Both the position numbers and the translations under genes were made by a program. Below the pieces are notes generated by a model. That model was not told the origin of the DNA. It made no database searches and saw only the letters and a program-made list of their open reading frames with translations. This document shows, piece by piece, positions 17,114 through 25,606 of a stretch of 64,000 bases of DNA. This DNA comes from Oscillospiraceae bacterium (lineage in GTDB: Bacteria > Bacillota > Clostridia > Oscillospirales > CAG-272), in assembly GCA_015065385.1 (NCBI GenBank), contig SVQK01000120.1:1-64000 (forward strand), in the 5' to 3' direction. Every line of letters begins with the position of its first letter. Position 1 is the first letter of the stretch.

Positions 17114-18322
17114 TCAAGCTTTCACGGAGGTTCCGTCGGGAAGACGGGCCAGCAGCCAGCGGGGCTGAGCGGAATTGCAGGGGTATTTCCTGGCCTTCTC
17201 GATGTCCACTTCCATGCCCCATCCGGGCTTGTCGTTGGCCCACGCGAAGCCGTCCCTGATTTCGGCGCAGCCCTCGAATACCTCCCGCACCCGGGGATCC
17301 GTTTCCATGCCGCACCACTCCTGAATCCCGAAATTCACCGTGGTCAAGTCGAGATGCACGTTGGCCATGTGTCCGATGGGGGAGACGTCTCCCGGTCCGT
17401 GCCACGCGGTCTTCACGCCGAAGGGCTCGCAGTACGCCGCCAGTTTCCGCGCAGGGGTGACGCCGCCGATCTGGGAGACGTGGCAGCGGATAAAGTCGAT
17501 CCAGCGGTTTTCGACGAGCGGCTGCCATTCCATCGGATTGTTGAAGAGTTCACCCATGGCGAGAGGCGTCGCAGAGGCTTCCCGGAGCTTTTCGAACCAT
17601 GCGCCCTGCTCGGGGGCCAGCGCGTCCTCCAGAAAGAAGGGACGGTACTGTTCCAGCCGCTTTGCCAGCCACACCGCGTCGATGGGATCCAGCCGCTCGT
17701 GTACGTCGTGGCACAGCTCGATCTCATCGCCGAACTTCGCGCGCACATGCTCGAAGAGCGCGGGGACTGAGCGCAGATACTTCTTCGCGTCAAAATACGC
17801 GCCGTCCGGGGAACCTTCGGGCGTTTTCAAAAAAGACTGCCTTCCGCCGTAACCGCCGTACTGGATGCGGAGGTATTGGTATCCCTGCTCGAGAAAGGCA
17901 GCAACCGTCTCATCGACCCGTCCGAAATCGTCCCCGCCCGCATGACGGTAGACCGGGACCGCCTGACGGACCTTTCCTCCCCAAAGCTGCCACACCGGCA
18001 TCCCCGCCGCCTTGCCCGCGATATCCCACAAGGCCATGTCGCAACCGGAGATCGCGTTGTTGAGCACGGGCCCGTTGCGCCAGTAGGAGGAATTCATCAT
18101 GACGGACCACGCGTCGTTGACAGCCAGCGCGTTCCGGCCCCGGAGGAGCGGATCCATATACTCCTCAATGGCGGTTACGACGGCTTTGTGCCTCTGCGTG
18201 AACGTCGCGCAGCCGTACCCGTAAAGACCCGGCTGATTCGTGTCGATCCGCACGACGATCAGGTTGGAGCCCTGGGGCGCGGTTTCGATGGCGGTCACCT
18301 TTGTGATCCTGATTTCAGACAT
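17114..18322 (-). CDS. Enolase-superfamily sugar-acid dehydratase (ManD/RspA-like)
   Basis: 402 aa, the usual ManD/RspA length. The N-terminal TAPQGSNLIVVRIDTNQPGL and YGYGCATFTQR blocks are specific to this group. Metal ligands are visible in ELCHDVHERL (Asp), FFLEDALAPEQ (Glu) and MGELFNNPMEW (Glu); a catalytic His lies in WHGPGDVSPIGH. Characterised relatives dehydrate D-mannonate or D-gluconate, while others are nearly inactive, so the substrate is not assured. The ATG at 18322 overlaps the end of the SDR gene. Together with SDR and oxidoreductase genes it points to uronate or aldonate use. Confidence 0.88.
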   Translation of the reverse strand: MSEIRITKVTAIETAPQGSNLIVVRIDTNQPGLYGYGCATFTQRHKAVVTAIEEYMDPLLRGRNALAVNDAWSVMMNSSYWRNGPVLNNAISGCDMALWDIAGKAAGMPVWQLWGGKVRQAVPVYRHAGGDDFGRVDETVAAFLEQGYQYLRIQYGGYGGRQSFLKTPEGSPDGAYFDAKKYLRSVPALFEHVRAKFGDEIELCHDVHERLDPIDAVWLAKRLEQYRPFFLEDALAPEQGAWFEKLREASATPLAMGELFNNPMEWQPLVENRWIDFIRCHVSQIGGVTPARKLAAYCEPFGVKTAWHGPGDVSPIGHMANVHLDLTTVNFGIQEWCGMETDPRVREVFEGCAEIRDGFAWANDKPGWGMEVDIEKARKYPCNSAQPRWLLARLPDGTSVKA

Positions 18323-19151
18323 CGTCTTTTTCCTCCCGTTCCATCATGATCCTGTAGCTGTTCTCCACAAAGCCCGTTTCCACCGGATATGCCTGCGCCC
18401 ATCCCTCGGGGACGCCCGGCAAGGCGAATCCGCCGTCGATCCGCAGGGTCTCGCCTGTGATGTAGGACGCGCCGTCGCCGAGGAGAAAGAGCGCGGCCTC
18501 TGCGATATCCTCCTCTTCGCCGTGCCTCCCCAGAGGAACCATTCCGGAATAAGGATATTTCCGCTTGGTGTCGTCCCCGTGGTGAACGTTGATGGCGCCC
18601 GGCGCGATGCAGTTCACGCGGATCCTGTAGGGAGACAGCTCCAGCGCCAGAGATTTCGCGGACCGCTCGACCGCCGCCTTCATGCCGCCGTAGCAGAAAT
18701 CCGTCGTCGTGACCATCTGCCCGTGGACGGAGGTGATGAAGAGGATGCTCCCCGGGATCTTGTCGCGGATCATCCACCGGGCTGCCGCTCCCGCGCAGAG
18801 CATCTGTCCGGTGTAAAGCTGGGCTGCCATGCCGTTTATATCTTCCGCTGTGGCGTTGAGAATGCTGAACCGTCTGTCGCGGGCGGCGTTGCAGACGATG
18901 GCGTCGAGTCGTCCGAAATCCGCATGAACCCGGTTGACCAGCGCCGCGGGCGAATCGGGATCCCCCATTTCCGCCTGATAATAACGCGAGGACGCGCCGG
19001 TATCCTCGATCTGCTTTTTCACCGTCCGGGCGCCTTCTTCGTTGTTCCGATAGCTGAACGCCACGTCCCAGCCGTGCTCCGCCATGGTGAGCGCGATCCC
19101 CATGCCGATCCCGTGGGAGGCTCCCGTAACCAGTACGACCTTTCTGTCCAT
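18315..19151 (-). CDS. SDR family NAD(P)-dependent oxidoreductase
   Basis: 278 aa, classical SDR size. The cofactor motif is VTGASHGIGMGIAL (TGxxxGxG) near residues 8-21. VCNAARDR is a variant of the NNAG motif. The catalytic Ser is in FITSVHGQ and the YxxxK pair in CYGGMKAAVE. VNCIAPGAINV and the C-terminal TGETLRIDGGFALPG complete the pattern. SDRs in sugar-acid clusters often interconvert hexuronates and aldonates, and the adjacent ManD-like gene (8 nt overlap) supports that. The substrate is inferred. Confidence 0.88.
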   Translation of the reverse strand: MDRKVVLVTGASHGIGMGIALTMAEHGWDVAFSYRNNEEGARTVKKQIEDTGASSRYYQAEMGDPDSPAALVNRVHADFGRLDAIVCNAARDRRFSILNATAEDINGMAAQLYTGQMLCAGAAARWMIRDKIPGSILFITSVHGQMVTTTDFCYGGMKAAVERSAKSLALELSPYRIRVNCIAPGAINVHHGDDTKRKYPYSGMVPLGRHGEEEDIAEAALFLLGDGASYITGETLRIDGGFALPGVPEGWAQAYPVETGFVENSYRIMMEREEKDDV

Positions 19152-19224
19152 CGAATCTGCCTCCTGTCTTTGTCTGCAAGAGCCGCCGGTTTTCCCTGAA
19201 CCGGATCCGTCCTCCGCCTCTGTC

Positions 19225-20562
19225 TCAGCAGAACGCGGTCCAGCCCGGCAGCCAATCGCGGTTTGCCTCGAACAGGCGTGAAACCATCTCCTGAATCTCC
19301 GCCATGGAGCAGACGGCGGCTGTCAGCGGATCGTAGAGGCAGGCCCAGTAGATCTTCTGCGGATCGCGTTCCAGACCTCCCGCAACGGCAAGCTCCTCGC
19401 ACGCGGCGGAAATGCCGTTCAGCGCGGCCAGCTGGGGAGGAAGCGCGCCCACATGGATCGGCTCAAGCCCCCGCTCCGACGCCAGTACCGGAACCTCCAC
19501 GCAGCATCCCGCGGGCAGGTTGTCGATGAGCCCGAAGTTGCGCACGTTGCCGTTGAAGTGGAACATGGCGTGATCTCCGAACACCGCGTTGAAAATGTAC
19601 GCCGCGTATTCCTCGCCTCTCGCCAGAGAGAAGCCCTCGAGGTCGAATTTGCCGAATTCCCGGATGTGCCGCTCCTCCGTCGTCTCGTCCTTCGAAGCCT
19701 CGCGTCTTGCCAGCGCATCGTGCCCGGGATTCCAGTTGGTCCCGTGGGTGCAGTATTTTTCGATCAGATCCGGACGCTTGCGGAACCACCAGTTGTATTC
19801 GCTGTTGTGGCCGCTGGATTCCGTGGGGTAGTAGCCGAGATGCAGGAACATCTCGTTGCGGACCTGCTCCCGGTCGTAGATCTCCCGATGCTCAGTGACG
19901 GCCTTGCGGATCAGGGGGATGGCGTCGGTTCCGTTCCAGTCGAATTTCAGATAGTGCGCCTGATGGTTGAGGCCGGCGCAGAGATAGGTGACCTGGTTCT
20001 TCGGCGCGCCGATGAAGTCGCAGAGCATGGCCGCCGTCCCCTGTACTGAGTGGCAGAGGCCGCTGATGGTCACGGTGTCCGTGGAGCCCTGGAGCGCGCG
20101 GCACAGCATCGCCATGGGATTGGTGTAGTTGAGCCAGAGCGCGTCCGGACACAGCGCTTCGATGTCGCGGAGAATGTCCAGCATGGGGTACAGGGTCCTG
20201 AGAAAGCGGAAGACGGCGGAGGGGCCGCGGGTGTCGCCGATGTTGATGGAGCAGCCGTAGGCTTCGGGAATGGCAATGTCGTGGTAGAAGTCCATGTTTG
20301 TCCCGCAGCAGATGGTCGTCACAACGCCGTCCGCGCCGGGCAGAACCTTCTTCCGGTCCGTCACGGCGGAGACCTTCGCCGGATAGCCGCCCTTTTCCAC
20401 GATGCCGTCCACTGCCTTTTTCGACAGGGCAAGGTTTGTCTCGTTGATGTCCACAAGCGCGATTTCCGCATCCCGAAACGCTTCGAACGTCAGCAAATCC
20501 CGGACGAGATTCCGCGTGAAGACGAGGGAACCGGATCCGATGAAAACGATTTTCTTTGCCAT
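19225..20562 (-). CDS. Glycoside hydrolase family 4 (alpha-galactosidase/glucosidase/glucuronidase-like)
   Basis: About 445 aa from ATG 20562, which has AAAGGAG before it; an upstream ATG at 20610 lacks a site. GSGSLVFTRNLVRDLL near the N-terminus is the GH4 NAD-binding motif. NYTNPMAML, GLCHSVQGT (metal-binding Cys) and LNHQAHYLKF (metal-binding His) follow. GH4 enzymes use NAD+ and a divalent metal in a redox-elimination mechanism and act in the cytoplasm on alpha-galactosides, alpha-glucosides or glucuronides. MelA-like features dominate, but a glucuronidase would fit the ManD and SDR neighbours. Confidence 0.9.
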   Translation of the reverse strand: MAKKIVFIGSGSLVFTRNLVRDLLTFEAFRDAEIALVDINETNLALSKKAVDGIVEKGGYPAKVSAVTDRKKVLPGADGVVTTICCGTNMDFYHDIAIPEAYGCSINIGDTRGPSAVFRFLRTLYPMLDILRDIEALCPDALWLNYTNPMAMLCRALQGSTDTVTISGLCHSVQGTAAMLCDFIGAPKNQVTYLCAGLNHQAHYLKFDWNGTDAIPLIRKAVTEHREIYDREQVRNEMFLHLGYYPTESSGHNSEYNWWFRKRPDLIEKYCTHGTNWNPGHDALARREASKDETTEERHIREFGKFDLEGFSLARGEEYAAYIFNAVFGDHAMFHFNGNVRNFGLIDNLPAGCCVEVPVLASERGLEPIHVGALPPQLAALNGISAACEELAVAGGLERDPQKIYWACLYDPLTAAVCSMAEIQEMVSRLFEANRDWLPGWTAFC

Positions 20563-20707
20563 GACAGTTTCTCCTTTCGGCGTATGGCTGTTTTTTGAGA
20601 CAGCGGACAAAAGCGGGTTTTCGGACGTTCAGCTGCCGGAGCGCTCGGGCAGAGGAGCTTTTGGAACACTCCCCCTGAAATCAGGATTGTTTTTCAGACA
20701 GGACGGA

Positions 20708-22507
20708 TTATCCCACGCCCCGCGTCACCCAGAATTCGTAGTTCTCGCCGTCCCCCGGAATGACGGGATCGATCGGGGTCTTCAAGCCCTCGTCCGCGAA
20801 GAAGCCGTACTCGTCGAAGTAGCCGACCGTGAACGCCCACAGAGCGGGGACTTCATACTGAACTTCCCCCGCGTCTTCGTAGTGGACGAAAATGTCGCGG
20901 GTTTCGCCAAACGCGTCATCGAGGATCCCGGCGAATTCGACTTCTCCGCCGCGTTCCACCTGAACGCTTGATCCGTCGAGGCCGTAGAGGATCTCGTCGA
21001 TGAGGAGCGTTTCCTTGTCAACCTTGTATTCGACGTAGTCCTCCTCGCCGCCTTCGTAGTCGTACTGGAAGCGGAAGGTGTACCCGTCCGGGGTCTCTTT
21101 CGCGTCGCCGATCGTGCCGAACGCTCCGAACTGAAGCACCTCGGTGAGGTACAGGTCGTTCGCATAGTGTTCTCCGTCCGCGTTTCTGTCGGTAAAGAGG
21201 TATTCGTCCGTATCGTCGGATTCGGGGAACTCCGCGTAAAGCGTTCCGTTTCCTTCAAAATCGACCTCGAAGCGGAAGTCGTCGAACTGTCCGGAGGCAT
21301 AGCTGATCACCTCTCCCTCGATCTCCCCGCTCACCACGTCCGCGTGCGCGATCCCGTTCCCGCGGTGGTAGAAGGAGGTCGTCTGCATGCTCCCCTCGCC
21401 GTAAGTCGTGAGGATCACCGTGCCGTATTCCTTCGTGAGGTTGGTGATGCGGTTGCGCTCGGTGAGCTCTTCGAGGGTGAACGGAAGACCTTCGATCGCC
21501 GTGCCCTCTCCGCCGTCCGCGCCGGATGCCGGGAGATTGGCCGCGTCCCGCGCGAGTACGGTGACGTTTCCGCTGTTCGCCTCGATGAGGACCGTTCCGT
21601 CTTCCTCGATCGCGTCGGCGGATCGGAGATAGATGCCTTCGTCCGGGAGGCACCGGAGCTGCCAGAGTTCGGGGAAGGGGAATTCCTCGATCCGTTCGCC
21701 GCCCTCGGTCAGAATGTCGATCGTCACGGTGCGGGTACCTTCCCAGTCCTCCAGTATGTCGGAGTAGATTCTCCCGCCGTCGTATTCGACCTCAAAGCCG
21801 CCGTAGTACCGCGAATCGCCGTCATAATACTCCCACGCGAAGCTCTGCACAAAGAGGGTACCCTTGTTGACGACGGCGGTGTTGACGCAGGGCGTCGTCC
21901 GGCCGTCCTCGAATTCGAGCTCCTCGACAAGACGGACGGTGTAATTGTTGTCATCCTCTTCCGTAATGACGATATTCTCCGTGAGCGCGGATGGGAAATA
22001 GGAGTTGATGGAATTGTCGATCCACCCGTCGAAGTCCTCGGCTTCGCGCGTGACCCATTTGGAGGCGGTGGTCCAGTCGTCCGGGTAGACGTAAAAGTCG
22101 AATCCGCGGAAACTCCCCCCTATGGAGACGTCGTCCCCGGTTTTGTATTCGCTGACACAGACGCGGTCGCCGTCCATTTTCCAGAAGCATTCCGTTGACT
22201 CGCCTCCGTCATAGGACCGCCGGACTGTGACGGTGTCGTTCCATTCGAGAAGCGTGGAGATCGAATTCTCTTCAAAAAGCTGATCGAGCGTGAAGTTGAC
22301 CGGGATCGGCTCTTCTCCCGTGTTTCCGTTGTCCGGGCCGGAGAGGGTGTTTCCTCCGTCGGACGTTCCGTTGTCAATGGAAGTCACCGGATCGGGCGTC
22401 TGAGGCTCGTTCACAGGATCGATTTTCTGGATATGGATACAGCCTGTGAGCGCCGCCGTCAGGAACACGGCGAGCAGAGCGGCCATCCGTCGAACTGTTC
22501 TTCTCAT
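20708..22507 (-). CDS. Large putative lipoprotein, unknown function
   Basis: 599 aa with a ribosome site (GGAGG) before ATG 22507. The N-terminal signal ends at lipobox LTGC near residue 23. A Pro/Thr/Gly-rich linker (about residues 30-65) follows. The mature protein is rich in Asp, Glu, Gly and Tyr, and appears to hold two related halves, each with a short LDQLFEENSIST- or TLEELTERNRITNL-like helix followed by beta-rich sequence. This suggests an internal duplication. No family is recognised. It is a surface protein by topology, and the acidic composition could favour calcium binding, but that is speculation. Confidence 0.75.
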   Translation of the reverse strand: MRRTVRRMAALLAVFLTAALTGCIHIQKIDPVNEPQTPDPVTSIDNGTSDGGNTLSGPDNGNTGEEPIPVNFTLDQLFEENSISTLLEWNDTVTVRRSYDGGESTECFWKMDGDRVCVSEYKTGDDVSIGGSFRGFDFYVYPDDWTTASKWVTREAEDFDGWIDNSINSYFPSALTENIVITEEDDNNYTVRLVEELEFEDGRTTPCVNTAVVNKGTLFVQSFAWEYYDGDSRYYGGFEVEYDGGRIYSDILEDWEGTRTVTIDILTEGGERIEEFPFPELWQLRCLPDEGIYLRSADAIEEDGTVLIEANSGNVTVLARDAANLPASGADGGEGTAIEGLPFTLEELTERNRITNLTKEYGTVILTTYGEGSMQTTSFYHRGNGIAHADVVSGEIEGEVISYASGQFDDFRFEVDFEGNGTLYAEFPESDDTDEYLFTDRNADGEHYANDLYLTEVLQFGAFGTIGDAKETPDGYTFRFQYDYEGGEEDYVEYKVDKETLLIDEILYGLDGSSVQVERGGEVEFAGILDDAFGETRDIFVHYEDAGEVQYEVPALWAFTVGYFDEYGFFADEGLKTPIDPVIPGDGENYEFWVTRGVG

Positions 22508-22592
22508 GTTGTCGCCTCCGTAAAGTTATTTCTGAATATACTTAGGGCATCTCATGCGGCGCGTGGGACGCACGGGATCCCATCGTGAAGAT

Positions 22593-23360
22593 TTACCGAT
22601 CAAAATCAAGCCCGGCCTTCTTTGCCTGTTCGTGCTGTCTGTTTCTCGGGATCAGATACTCCCTTCCGTCCTTGATCAGGCGCGCGCCGGTCTGGTGGTA
22701 AGAGAAGGCGACGCCGTTTTCCGCGCACTGAGATCGGAGATTCAAAACCCACGAGAAATCGCACGGGCGGGCATCCGGGCCGGACTCGCCGCCCGCGGAT
22801 ACGGATCCGATCGATCCGGCGGATAAATAAGGTCCCAGATCAACCTGCTCCAACATCGGCTCGACCATAATCGAACGGTGCCGGAGCGGGAGCGCAAGAT
22901 AGACGGGAAGACGCTTGTCCGCCATGGCTTGATTCTCGCAGGTGACGGCGATGGAGACGTGCTCCCATCCGTCGTTCCAGCCGGGCGGGAGGTGGTTTTC
23001 GATCCGCTCAGGCCTTTTTGTGATCATGAAGAAGGTGCAGTCTGAACGGGTCCTCATCATCTCCCATGCCTCCGGCCGCCACGGATCTGCCGCGGGGTGG
23101 AAGAAATCGGAGGAGAAGCAGGTATAGAACCGGGATCCCCCCGGGATCTTGTAAGCCCCGGAGCGGAGCCGGCGGACGGGCAGGGTGAAGCTGTTGGTCT
23201 TGGTTACAACGGTCGGGTCGCGGCCGACGCTCTCATCCCTGCGGAACATATAGCAGTGCTGACAGCCGGCGGAGACCTTCGTGCATCCGTGCCAAAGGTT
23301 CCAGGAAACGGATTCGGGCGGGCGCGGATCGGGCGACGCGAACAGTTCCAGCTGCTCCAT
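22593..23360 (-). CDS. DUF5131 family protein (phage Gp37/Gp68-like)
   Basis: About 255 aa from ATG 23360, with GAGGT upstream; the longer reading to 23393 is less likely. The N-terminal WNLWHGCTKVSAGCQHCYM holds the C-x5-GCxxCY motif typical of Gp37/Gp68 proteins, which resembles radical-SAM cluster motifs. FYTCFSSDFFHPAADPWR and FFMITKRPERI are further family blocks. Relatives occur on phages, plasmids and chromosomes without a settled function. It has its own promoter at 23447-23475 on the minus strand and no obvious phage neighbours here. Confidence 0.85.
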   Translation of the reverse strand: MEQLELFASPDPRPPESVSWNLWHGCTKVSAGCQHCYMFRRDESVGRDPTVVTKTNSFTLPVRRLRSGAYKIPGGSRFYTCFSSDFFHPAADPWRPEAWEMMRTRSDCTFFMITKRPERIENHLPPGWNDGWEHVSIAVTCENQAMADKRLPVYLALPLRHRSIMVEPMLEQVDLGPYLSAGSIGSVSAGGESGPDARPCDFSWVLNLRSQCAENGVAFSYHQTGARLIKDGREYLIPRNRQHEQAKKAGLDFDR

Positions 23361-23446
23361 AAGCATACCTCGGCGGGAATACTGCCTCTGCATGACAGGA
23401 AACGGAATCTGCTGCGCGCAACAGAAACCGGAGATTCTCTGACTTC

Positions 23447-23475
23447 ATTATACACGAAGGCAGCTATCATTTCAA
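23447..23475 (-). promoter_or_regulatory. Sigma-A-like promoter of the DUF5131 gene
   Basis: On the minus strand TTGAAA (23475-23470), a 17 bp spacer and a perfect TATAAT (23452-23447). Confidence 0.75.
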
Positions 23476-23555
23476 CAGGATGGAAAAAATAACTCAACAA
23501 ATCTGTGAAAAGGGGGACGGGCCGACGGCGCAAACGATAACGCGCGGAAAGACAG

Positions 23556-23597
23556 CAAAAAAAGAATGCGGCAGCGATCTCATGATCTTACCGCATT
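23556..23597 (-). terminator. Intrinsic terminator after the PI-PLC-like gene
   Basis: On the minus strand AATGCGG (23597-23591) pairs with CCGCATT (23571-23565), with an inner GATC/GATC stem, followed by a T run at 23563-23557. It starts about 25 bp after the stop codon. Confidence 0.8.
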
Positions 23598-23622
23598 TGA
23601 TAACCGCTCCCCCCGTTTCCGT

Positions 23623-24768
23623 TCATCCCCGCAGTCTGACCGTGTATCCGCCAAAATCCCATACAGGCTCGTCCCTTCTGACATCCCGGGGAGGGTAATC
23701 GGTCGTGACGATCTGTGCGCCGCATCGGTCGGCGGAGGCGTAACGCGCGCCGCTGTACTCCGGATAATCGTCCGCCCGGGTCCGGACCATCAGACGGAGC
23801 TCTTCGACAACTTCGGCATGATGATTCGCCGCGCTTTCGGGATTGTTGTCGAGAATGAAGGAGGCGTACTCCTCGCGGATCCCGTCATAGCGCAGACAGG
23901 GGAACATCGCCTGCGTCCGGATGCTCCGGTCCATGCCGATGTAGCCGTCCGTCGCCGGACACGGGTGCAGGACAAACAAGATCCGCCCGAGGCAATCTTC
24001 GAGCAGCGGCCAGCCGTCGTCCGCGCGCAGTTCGGCAAAGGAAGCATAGGACCCGAGTACCTCGCCGGGCGCAAGCAGGCGTTCTTTCAGCGATTCCCGG
24101 ATCACACCGTCGAACTCCGCGGCGCATTCCGCGTCGAAGGATTTCATCCCTCCGAGAGGAACCTTGATCGTCTTGGGCTCGATCAGGATGATCAGGGGCA
24201 GGTGGCGGGGATTGTGCTCCGACCAGAGCTTCAATTCTTCCAGCGCCTTCTCAAAATCCTGACAGGAAGACCGGTTATCCAGCAGGTAATGGGTCACGAT
24301 GAAGGACAGTCCGCCTTCCTTCTCCACAGCCTCCACATCCAGTTCCAGACTGCGGATCCCGTGTTCCAGCTGCTCTGTCAGCCCGTCCATCTCAAACGCG
24401 GAAAGGCGGCTGTCCACCGGAACACGCGGCAGGATGCTCACCGCTTTCAGAAGTAACCGGTACGGCAGGGCGGCGCGGGGCTGATAACTGTTGTGCGTCG
24501 CAAGGAAGGAAACTTCGTTCAGCCGGATCCCGCCGGACAGCTCCGCGGAAAGATCGAAAGCGGCGTGAACATCCTCGCCGACAGGCGCGTAGGACGGATA
24601 GAATTCCCCGGTCAGCCAAGCGAGCTTTTTATCCTGCGCGGCGGCGTTCCTTCGGTATTGCAGAAGCCCCGCGACAAAGGCGGATGCCGCCAGAATGAGA
24701 TAGACGGCGACGACGGCGAGGAGAAGAAACAGGATACTTTTCGACAGGAAAACGGCAGTGCGGCGCAT
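23623..24768 (-). CDS. Membrane-anchored phosphatidylinositol-specific phospholipase C-like protein
   Basis: 381 aa. An N-terminal membrane segment (about residues 10-35) is followed by an extracytoplasmic domain. NEVSFLATHNSYQ holds the first catalytic His of PI-PLC X domains, and LEHGIRSLELDVEAVEK provides the acidic ligands. FIVTHYLL holds a second His, and LIILIEPK the next barrel strand. The arrangement matches the Ca2+-dependent PI-PLC group rather than Bacillus PlcA. Likely substrates are phosphoinositides or glycerophosphodiester-type lipids outside the cell, by family. It lies 33 bp after the TrkA-C protein gene and shares its promoter. Confidence 0.8.
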   Translation of the reverse strand: MRRTAVFLSKSILFLLLAVVAVYLILAASAFVAGLLQYRRNAAAQDKKLAWLTGEFYPSYAPVGEDVHAAFDLSAELSGGIRLNEVSFLATHNSYQPRAALPYRLLLKAVSILPRVPVDSRLSAFEMDGLTEQLEHGIRSLELDVEAVEKEGGLSFIVTHYLLDNRSSCQDFEKALEELKLWSEHNPRHLPLIILIEPKTIKVPLGGMKSFDAECAAEFDGVIRESLKERLLAPGEVLGSYASFAELRADDGWPLLEDCLGRILFVLHPCPATDGYIGMDRSIRTQAMFPCLRYDGIREEYASFILDNNPESAANHHAEVVEELRLMVRTRADDYPEYSGARYASADRCGAQIVTTDYPPRDVRRDEPVWDFGGYTVRLRG

Positions 24769-24801
24769 AACTCCTCCATCGATCGGACTGCGGGACAGCG
24801 T

Positions 24802-25512
24802 TCAGTCGTCCGAAAACTGTTCCTTTGCTTCGAAAACTCTGCAAATAACATGGTATTCGCCGAAAACGGTGAGCTTGTCCCCCGTTTGAAATACCGTCTC
24901 CGCTCCGGCGGGCTCCGTTTTGCCGTTCCGCTCCGTCAGCATGACCAGAATGCGGCGTTCCGATTTCAGGTCGATGTCTTTCAGCGGTTTCCCGGCGAAC
25001 GCCTCCGGCACCGTGTTGAGCGTTACGACGGCGATGGAGTCCGTGCCGAGATAATCGATCAGGAGAACGGAGTTGGTCTTATCCCGGCGCAGGATCCGGG
25101 AAAACAGCCGCTCCACAAGTCTTTCGCAGGACGCCCGCACCCGCCGGATCCGCCCCAGCAGAAAAACCGCGGCGACGGCGACGAGCGGGATCAGGAGGGC
25201 GGCAAAATAGTGCTCCATCTGAACCAGTTTCAGGGAGAGGAACAGATTGACAAACGCGGAAACGATGGTGATGTTGAACACATAGCCGAACAGCATGGTG
25301 ATCCTTGCCAGCCGCCGTCTGGAGCGGGAGGACAGGATCATCTCGCTCTCCCGTGTGGTAAAGCCGCATCCGGTCAGGAGGGAAATGACCTGAAAGCGGG
25401 CCCGTTCGTCCGGGAGGCCCGTGAATCGGAACAGCACCGTGAATACTTCCGAAATCACCCAGTAGATCAGAATCATCAGGGCGAAAAGAGAACTTGCCAC
25501 ATATAAGCTCAT
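24802..25512 (-). CDS. Membrane protein with a C-terminal TrkA-C (RCK_C) domain
   Basis: About 236 aa, assuming the ATG at 25512; the longer reading upstream crosses the promoter and is unlikely. Two hydrophobic segments are visible (about residues 5-27 and 75-130, the latter in two parts). A cytoplasmic tail begins with VLLIDYLGTDSIAVVTL and ends in an RCK_C-like fold (FQTGDKLTVFGEYHVICRVFE). RCK_C domains bind small ligands and gate potassium channels or other carriers. There is no channel pore motif here. Function is not known; it is co-transcribed with the PI-PLC-like gene. Confidence 0.7.
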   Translation of the reverse strand: MSLYVASSLFALMILIYWVISEVFTVLFRFTGLPDERARFQVISLLTGCGFTTRESEMILSSRSRRRLARITMLFGYVFNITIVSAFVNLFLSLKLVQMEHYFAALLIPLVAVAAVFLLGRIRRVRASCERLVERLFSRILRRDKTNSVLLIDYLGTDSIAVVTLNTVPEAFAGKPLKDIDLKSERRILVMLTERNGKTEPAGAETVFQTGDKLTVFGEYHVICRVFEAKEQFSDD

Positions 25513-25549
25513 GGTATTGAAGACCGGCCTCTGCGAATGTTTTGCCTTG

Positions 25550-25578
25550 ATTATACAGCATAGCGGTCCGGCTGTCAA
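25550..25578 (-). promoter_or_regulatory. Strong sigma-A promoter of the TrkA-C/PI-PLC operon
   Basis: On the minus strand a consensus TTGACA (25578-25573), 17 bp spacer and consensus TATAAT (25555-25550), 37 bp before ATG 25512. This supports the shorter start. Confidence 0.85.
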
Positions 25579-25606
25579 GAAGCCGCTCCGTTTCCGTATC
25601 GGCGCG

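Noticed and set aside
23464-23475. Partial match to the two-component operator (CTATCATTT)
   Set aside because: The second half of the palindrome is missing and it lies inside the -35 region of an unrelated minus-strand promoter.
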